Source: Limnohabitans kasalickyi
Lineage (GTDB): Bacteria; Pseudomonadota; Gammaproteobacteria; Burkholderiales; Burkholderiaceae_C
Assembly: GCA_965234325.1 (NCBI GenBank)
Contig: OZ248407.1
Location: 744,001 to 808,000, forward strand
Direction of reading: 5' to 3'
DNA length: 64,000 bases
Shown here piece by piece: positions 60,346-64,000 of the stretch. The translations under genes were made by a program, and so were the position numbers. Position 1 is the first letter of the stretch. The number at the start of each line of letters is the position of its first letter. Under the pieces are notes generated by a model. The model was not told the DNA's origin. It was given only the letters and a program-made list of their open reading frames with translations, and ran no database searches.

Positions 60346-61977
60346 TCACCCCGCCGTAGACAAAGCCAACCCCGCATGCTCCCGCAGAGGATGGAAATGA
60401 ATCTTCGGAAAACGCTCTTGCGCCAAGCGCACGTCATACGGTGACGTGCACAAATACGCCAAGGTGTTCGCCGCATCCAACGCCATGCGCTGCGGATACG
60501 CGTAGTTGAACTCACGCAGCTCTGCAGGTGTGTCTGCAGTGATCCAACGCGCGCCGGTGTACTGGCAGCTTTCTAGCTTCACATCGCAGTCGTATTCGGC
60601 TTTCAAGCGGTGTTGCACCACTTCAAACTGCAGCTGGCCCACAGCGCCTAGCAGCATGGCACCGCCGGCTTCGGGTTTGAAGACTTGAATCGCGCCTTCT
60701 TCACCCAGCTGGTCTAGGCCTTGTTGCAGTTGCTTGGTACGCAATGGGTTTTTCAAAATCACGGTCATGAACAACTCAGGCGCGAAGAAGGGCAACCCTG
60801 TGAATTGCAAGGCGGGCCCGTCGGTGATGGTGTCGCCCAGCTGTACGCCGCCGTGGGTCGTGAAGCCGATGATGTCGCCTGCATACGCTTCTTCCACCGC
60901 TTCGCGGCGTTGCGACATGAAGGTCACCACGCTGGTGGGACGCAGCTCTTTGGCGGTGCGTTGCACTTTGAGTTTCATGCCGGGGGTGAACTTGCCCGAG
61001 GCCACGCGCACAAAGGCAATGCGGTCGCGGTGGTTGGCGTCCATATTGGCCTGCACCTTGAACACTACACCTGCAAAACCTTCGTCTTCCGGTTGAATGA
61101 TCTTTTCTTCCGTTTGCTTGTTCACCACCAAGTGGCTCAAACGAGGGCGAGGCGAGGGCGCGAGGTCGACCAAAGCGTCGAGCACTTCCATCACACCAAA
61201 GTTGTTCACACCCGAGCCAAAGAACACGGGGGTTTGTTTGCCTGCCAAGAAGGCTTCTTTGTCGAACTTGGGCGATGCGCCGGTGGCCAGCTCCATGCTT
61301 TCCATGGCAGAGGCCCATTCCAAACCAAACCGCTCGGCCAACTGGGCTTGGTCGCTCAAGGGGTGGGTTTCAAAGTCTTGCGGCAGGCGCTCAGAGCCTG
61401 AATCAAAAACGGTCATGGCTTGCGTGCGCAAGTTGATGATGCCGCCGAACAACTTCCCTTGGCCCACAGGCCAAGTCATGGGCACGCAAGGCATGCCGAG
61501 TTCACGTTCGACTTCGTCCAAGATGTCGAGGGGGTCGCGCACTTCGCGGTCCATCTTGTTCACAAACGTGATGATGGGCGTGTCGCGCTGACGGCACACC
61601 TCAATCAAGCGGCGGGTTTGCGCTTCCACACCGTTGGCCGCGTCAATCACCATCAATGCCGAGTCCACGGCGGTGAGCACGCGGTAGGTGTCTTCCGAGA
61701 AGTCTTTATGGCCGGGGGTGTCGAGCAGGTTGATGACGTGCTCGCGATAGAGCATCTGCATCACAGACGAGGCCACCGAAATACCGCGTTGCTTTTCAAT
61801 CTCCATCCAGTCCGAGGTGGCGTGGCGGCTGGCTTTGCGGCCCTTGACGGCGCCCGCGATTTGAATCGCACCCGAGAACAGCAGCAGCTTTTCGGTCAGC
61901 GTGGTTTTACCCGCATCGGGGTGAGAAATGATGGCAAAGGTGCGGCGACGGCGCACTTCGTTCAGAAAAGAGCTCAT
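60346..61977 (-). CDS. prfC: Peptide chain release factor 3
   Basis: GTPase that recycles RF1/RF2 from the ribosome. 543 residues with G1 SHPDAGKTT, the switch region RGISVASSVM, G3 DTPGHKDFSED and G4 NKMDRE, then domain II/III typical of RF3. Start MSSFLNEVRRRRTFAIISHPDAGK is standard. Three bases separate its stop from that of the convergent MFS gene. Confidence 0.96.
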   Translation of the reverse strand: MSSFLNEVRRRRTFAIISHPDAGKTTLTEKLLLFSGAIQIAGAVKGRKASRHATSDWMEIEKQRGISVASSVMQMLYREHVINLLDTPGHKDFSEDTYRVLTAVDSALMVIDAANGVEAQTRRLIEVCRQRDTPIITFVNKMDREVRDPLDILDEVERELGMPCVPMTWPVGQGKLFGGIINLRTQAMTVFDSGSERLPQDFETHPLSDQAQLAERFGLEWASAMESMELATGASPKFDKEAFLAGKQTPVFFGSGVNNFGVMEVLDALVDLAPSPRPRLSHLVVNKQTEEKIIQPEDEGFAGVVFKVQANMDANHRDRIAFVRVASGKFTPGMKLKVQRTAKELRPTSVVTFMSQRREAVEEAYAGDIIGFTTHGGVQLGDTITDGPALQFTGLPFFAPELFMTVILKNPLRTKQLQQGLDQLGEEGAIQVFKPEAGGAMLLGAVGQLQFEVVQHRLKAEYDCDVKLESCQYTGARWITADTPAELREFNYAYPQRMALDAANTLAYLCTSPYDVRLAQERFPKIHFHPLREHAGLALSTAG

Positions 61978-62016
61978 GGGGCGGTGCGTGTAAGCACGTC
62001 ATGTCAAAGGGCAGAA

Positions 62017-63861
62017 TCATAGCGCTCGGGGCTGTGCGCTCTGAGGCTGGGCGTGGGTCAGAATGGCTTGCACCAAGATGTATCGGTCAAAGGGCTTGGG
62101 CAGAACTTCTCGAAAGCCGAGCGCCAAGCACTCTTTGACGGCGTCTTCGGCCACATTGGCGGTGAGGGCAATGACGGGCACGTCGCGGTAAGGATGGTCG
62201 GCATCGTCGCGAATGCGGCGAACCACCTCGGTGCCCGAGATGTCCGGCATGATCAAGTCCATCAACACGAGGTCGTAGCGGTGTTCACGCATTTTGGTCA
62301 AGGCATCGTTGCCGTTGATGGCGTGATCAATCAAGGCATTGGGCAGGCCGCGTTTGATGCTGGCGGTGGCCACCAATCGGTTGGTGACGTGGTCGTCGAC
62401 CACCAAAATGTCGAGCTCAATGGGGTTGGCGCTGCTGGGGTCAATGGGGCGACGTGCCATGGGGGGCTCGGCCACGTCGATGGGCAATTTGACGGTGAAC
62501 GCACTGCCCACGCCGAGGGCGCTTTCAACGCTGATGCTGCCTTTGTGGCTCTGCACCAAGCTGCGCGTGATGGCCAAGCCCAAACCGTTGCCGTGCAAGG
62601 CGTTGCCAGCCTTCAAGTCGTTGTCGCTGATTTTGAGCTGCACAAAGGGTTTGAAGATGTTTTCGAGGGCTGATTCAGGCATGCCAGTGCCCGTGTCTTC
62701 GACCCGCAGGATCAACTGGCCGAGTTTGAGGTTGTCAGGTGTCGTTTCAAAGCCGATGTGCATGCGCACTTGGCCTCGAGACGTGAACTTCAAGGCGTTG
62801 CCTAACAAATTCAAAATAATTTGAGCCAGTCGATGTGCATCCACCAAGGCCCACTGGGGGACGTTGGCGTCGATGTCGAGGGGGTACGTCACGCCCAATT
62901 GATCGGCGCGTGGGGACAGGGTTTGGTGTGTGCTGGTCAGCATGTCGCGCAGGTTGACGGGCTGCAAGTTCAGAACCAATTTACCTTGTTGAATTTGCGA
63001 AAAATCCAGCAGGTCGTTGATCACCGTGACCAAGTGCGCAGCAGAGTTGTGCGCACCTTTGACGTACTGGCCGGCGGGTTCTGGCAGCTGTGCGTCGGAA
63101 GACAACAGCCCCAAATAGCCCATGACCGCGTTCAAGGGCGTGCGCATTTCGTGACTCACCATGGCTAAAAATTGGTCTTTGTGTGCGCTGGCCACTTTCA
63201 GGTTGGTGGACAGGTTTTCGAGCCGTGCGTTGGTTTGACGCAGGCGCCGCAGGTGTTGCTCGTTGGCGGTGTCATAAATTTGCACCAAGGCGAGTTGGGC
63301 CAACAGCATGAGAATGAACATGCCCGCTCCAAAGGACAGGGGCTGCCACGCGTTGTCCGCGAGCGGTGTGCTGTCGCTCAGCGATTGCAAGGCAAACTGC
63401 GTGTCGAGCTGGGGCAACCAGCCACGGCTTTGCAAAATGTACAGCGCGATCACGCTCACCATGGAAGCCACCATGGCCAACAAGGAACCCACACGAAAGC
63501 CCATGAAGAGCGGCAGCAAAGGGATGATGGTCAGCCAGGTCAAAACAGGCGACGCGACGCCCCCTGTGATGGCCGCATTGAACAGAACCAAAGCCATGAG
63601 TGTGACTTGATAAATCAAGCAGCCCCATTTCAAGCCTCCCCCGTGGCGCCACACCAGCATTGCGACCAGCATGCACGCGACGGCTGCGGCGCAAGAGCTG
63701 GCGCTTGCGATGTTGCCGAGCCAATATAGCCAAGGCATGAGGCCTAGTAAGCTGACCATGGAGGACATCAAAAACCAGACAAAGTACACGTTTCTACTTT
63801 GGCGTAAGTGAGACGCGAGCTGCCGTTTGATGAAGATGTGGATGTGACGATGGACGTTCAT
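62017..63861 (-). CDS. Membrane-bound hybrid sensor histidine kinase / response regulator
   Basis: From ATG 63861 the product has 614 residues: about five or six membrane helices (to about 205), a coiled-coil linker, HisKA with AMVSHEMRTPLN, an HATPase domain (NLLGNALKF, DTGTGMP, GNGLGLAI) and a C-terminal receiver with the acceptor Asp in VLMDLIMPDISG. There is no HPt domain, so a separate phosphotransfer partner is expected. An in-frame start at 63906 is possible, but the intervening bases are A/T-rich and look like a promoter. Input signal unknown. Confidence 0.9.
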   Translation of the reverse strand: MNVHRHIHIFIKRQLASHLRQSRNVYFVWFLMSSMVSLLGLMPWLYWLGNIASASSCAAAVACMLVAMLVWRHGGGLKWGCLIYQVTLMALVLFNAAITGGVASPVLTWLTIIPLLPLFMGFRVGSLLAMVASMVSVIALYILQSRGWLPQLDTQFALQSLSDSTPLADNAWQPLSFGAGMFILMLLAQLALVQIYDTANEQHLRRLRQTNARLENLSTNLKVASAHKDQFLAMVSHEMRTPLNAVMGYLGLLSSDAQLPEPAGQYVKGAHNSAAHLVTVINDLLDFSQIQQGKLVLNLQPVNLRDMLTSTHQTLSPRADQLGVTYPLDIDANVPQWALVDAHRLAQIILNLLGNALKFTSRGQVRMHIGFETTPDNLKLGQLILRVEDTGTGMPESALENIFKPFVQLKISDNDLKAGNALHGNGLGLAITRSLVQSHKGSISVESALGVGSAFTVKLPIDVAEPPMARRPIDPSSANPIELDILVVDDHVTNRLVATASIKRGLPNALIDHAINGNDALTKMREHRYDLVLMDLIMPDISGTEVVRRIRDDADHPYRDVPVIALTANVAEDAVKECLALGFREVLPKPFDRYILVQAILTHAQPQSAQPRAL

Positions 63862-64000
63862 GCTGAGTATTAATTCTTTATATTTAATTCTAAAGTATTC
63901 ATGCATCGCGGGTTAAAATATTGGGGTTCGAGGAGCGCTGCAGCCTGTATCCGTCATTTCTGGTGGTGCATAGGTGAGGCTCGAACACACAGGTTCTTTT
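63862..64000. other. Upstream region of the sensor kinase gene
   Basis: The bases near 63862-63905 are A/T-rich and may hold the promoter. From 63907 to the window end I see no supported gene; a frame open from a GTG at 63973 runs off the edge and cannot be judged. Confidence 0.3.

Overview
The window looks like a chromosomal segment of a betaproteobacterium, most likely Burkholderiales/Comamonadaceae (Limnohabitans- or Rhodoferax-like). Grounds are the 16S sequence type, the 16S-tRNA-Ile-tRNA-Ala-23S-5S operon layout, the hemE-priA pair, the corC-lnt-glyQ-glyS-gmhB-plsC gene run and a liu (leucine/isovalerate degradation) cluster. The genus is a guess. Nothing was searched against a database; family names come from motifs and my knowledge of the families. 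GC statements are estimates by eye.

Layout. 1-10.4 kb is housekeeping: the 3' part of an AEC transporter, then on the minus strand priA and hemE (with a 350-bp AT-rich gap holding DnaA-box matches), a DsbD-type disulfide reductase, a divergent creatininase-family gene, a histidine phosphatase and the ABC-F ATPase uup. 10.5-21.9 kb holds two complete rRNA operons in direct tandem. The repeated unit is about 5,568 bp with a unique 100-bp spacer. The first operon has two promoter-like elements; the second has one that looks like a hybrid of those two. 21.9-24.5 kb is a minus-strand MBL-fold hydrolase/acyl-CoA ligase pair, visibly poorer in GC than its neighbours.

24.6-33.4 kb is plus-strand envelope and translation genes: GNAT, corC, lnt, glyQ, glyS, gmhB, plsC and a YgjP-type metallopeptidase, many with overlapping stop/start codons. 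33.4-49.0 kb is a leucine/isovalerate catabolic region. It starts with a MerR-type LiuR gene behind a perfect palindromic operator, then a thioesterase, isovaleryl-CoA dehydrogenase, carbonic anhydrase, thiolase, an SDR and a second acyl-CoA dehydrogenase. A small block (membrane-cupredoxin fusion, YchJ, HAD, AraC regulator) follows, then both methylcrotonyl-CoA carboxylase subunits, methylglutaconyl-CoA hydratase, a 2-hydroxyacid dehydrogenase and HMG-CoA lyase. Together these convert isovaleryl-CoA to acetoacetate plus acetyl-CoA, with the carbonic anhydrase plausibly supplying bicarbonate to the carboxylase.

49-64 kb is mixed: DUF4197 and DUF1289 proteins, a DsbA-fold isomerase, a frameshifted MFS transporter, a 57-residue membrane protein, a double-length 'dimeric' UvrA, a second MFS transporter, prfC and a hybrid sensor kinase. 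I saw no CRISPR array, prophage or insertion sequence. The strongest candidates for follow-up are the tandem rRNA operons and their promoters, the DnaA-box cluster between hemE and priA, the cupredoxin-membrane fusion and the fused UvrA with its odd insert.
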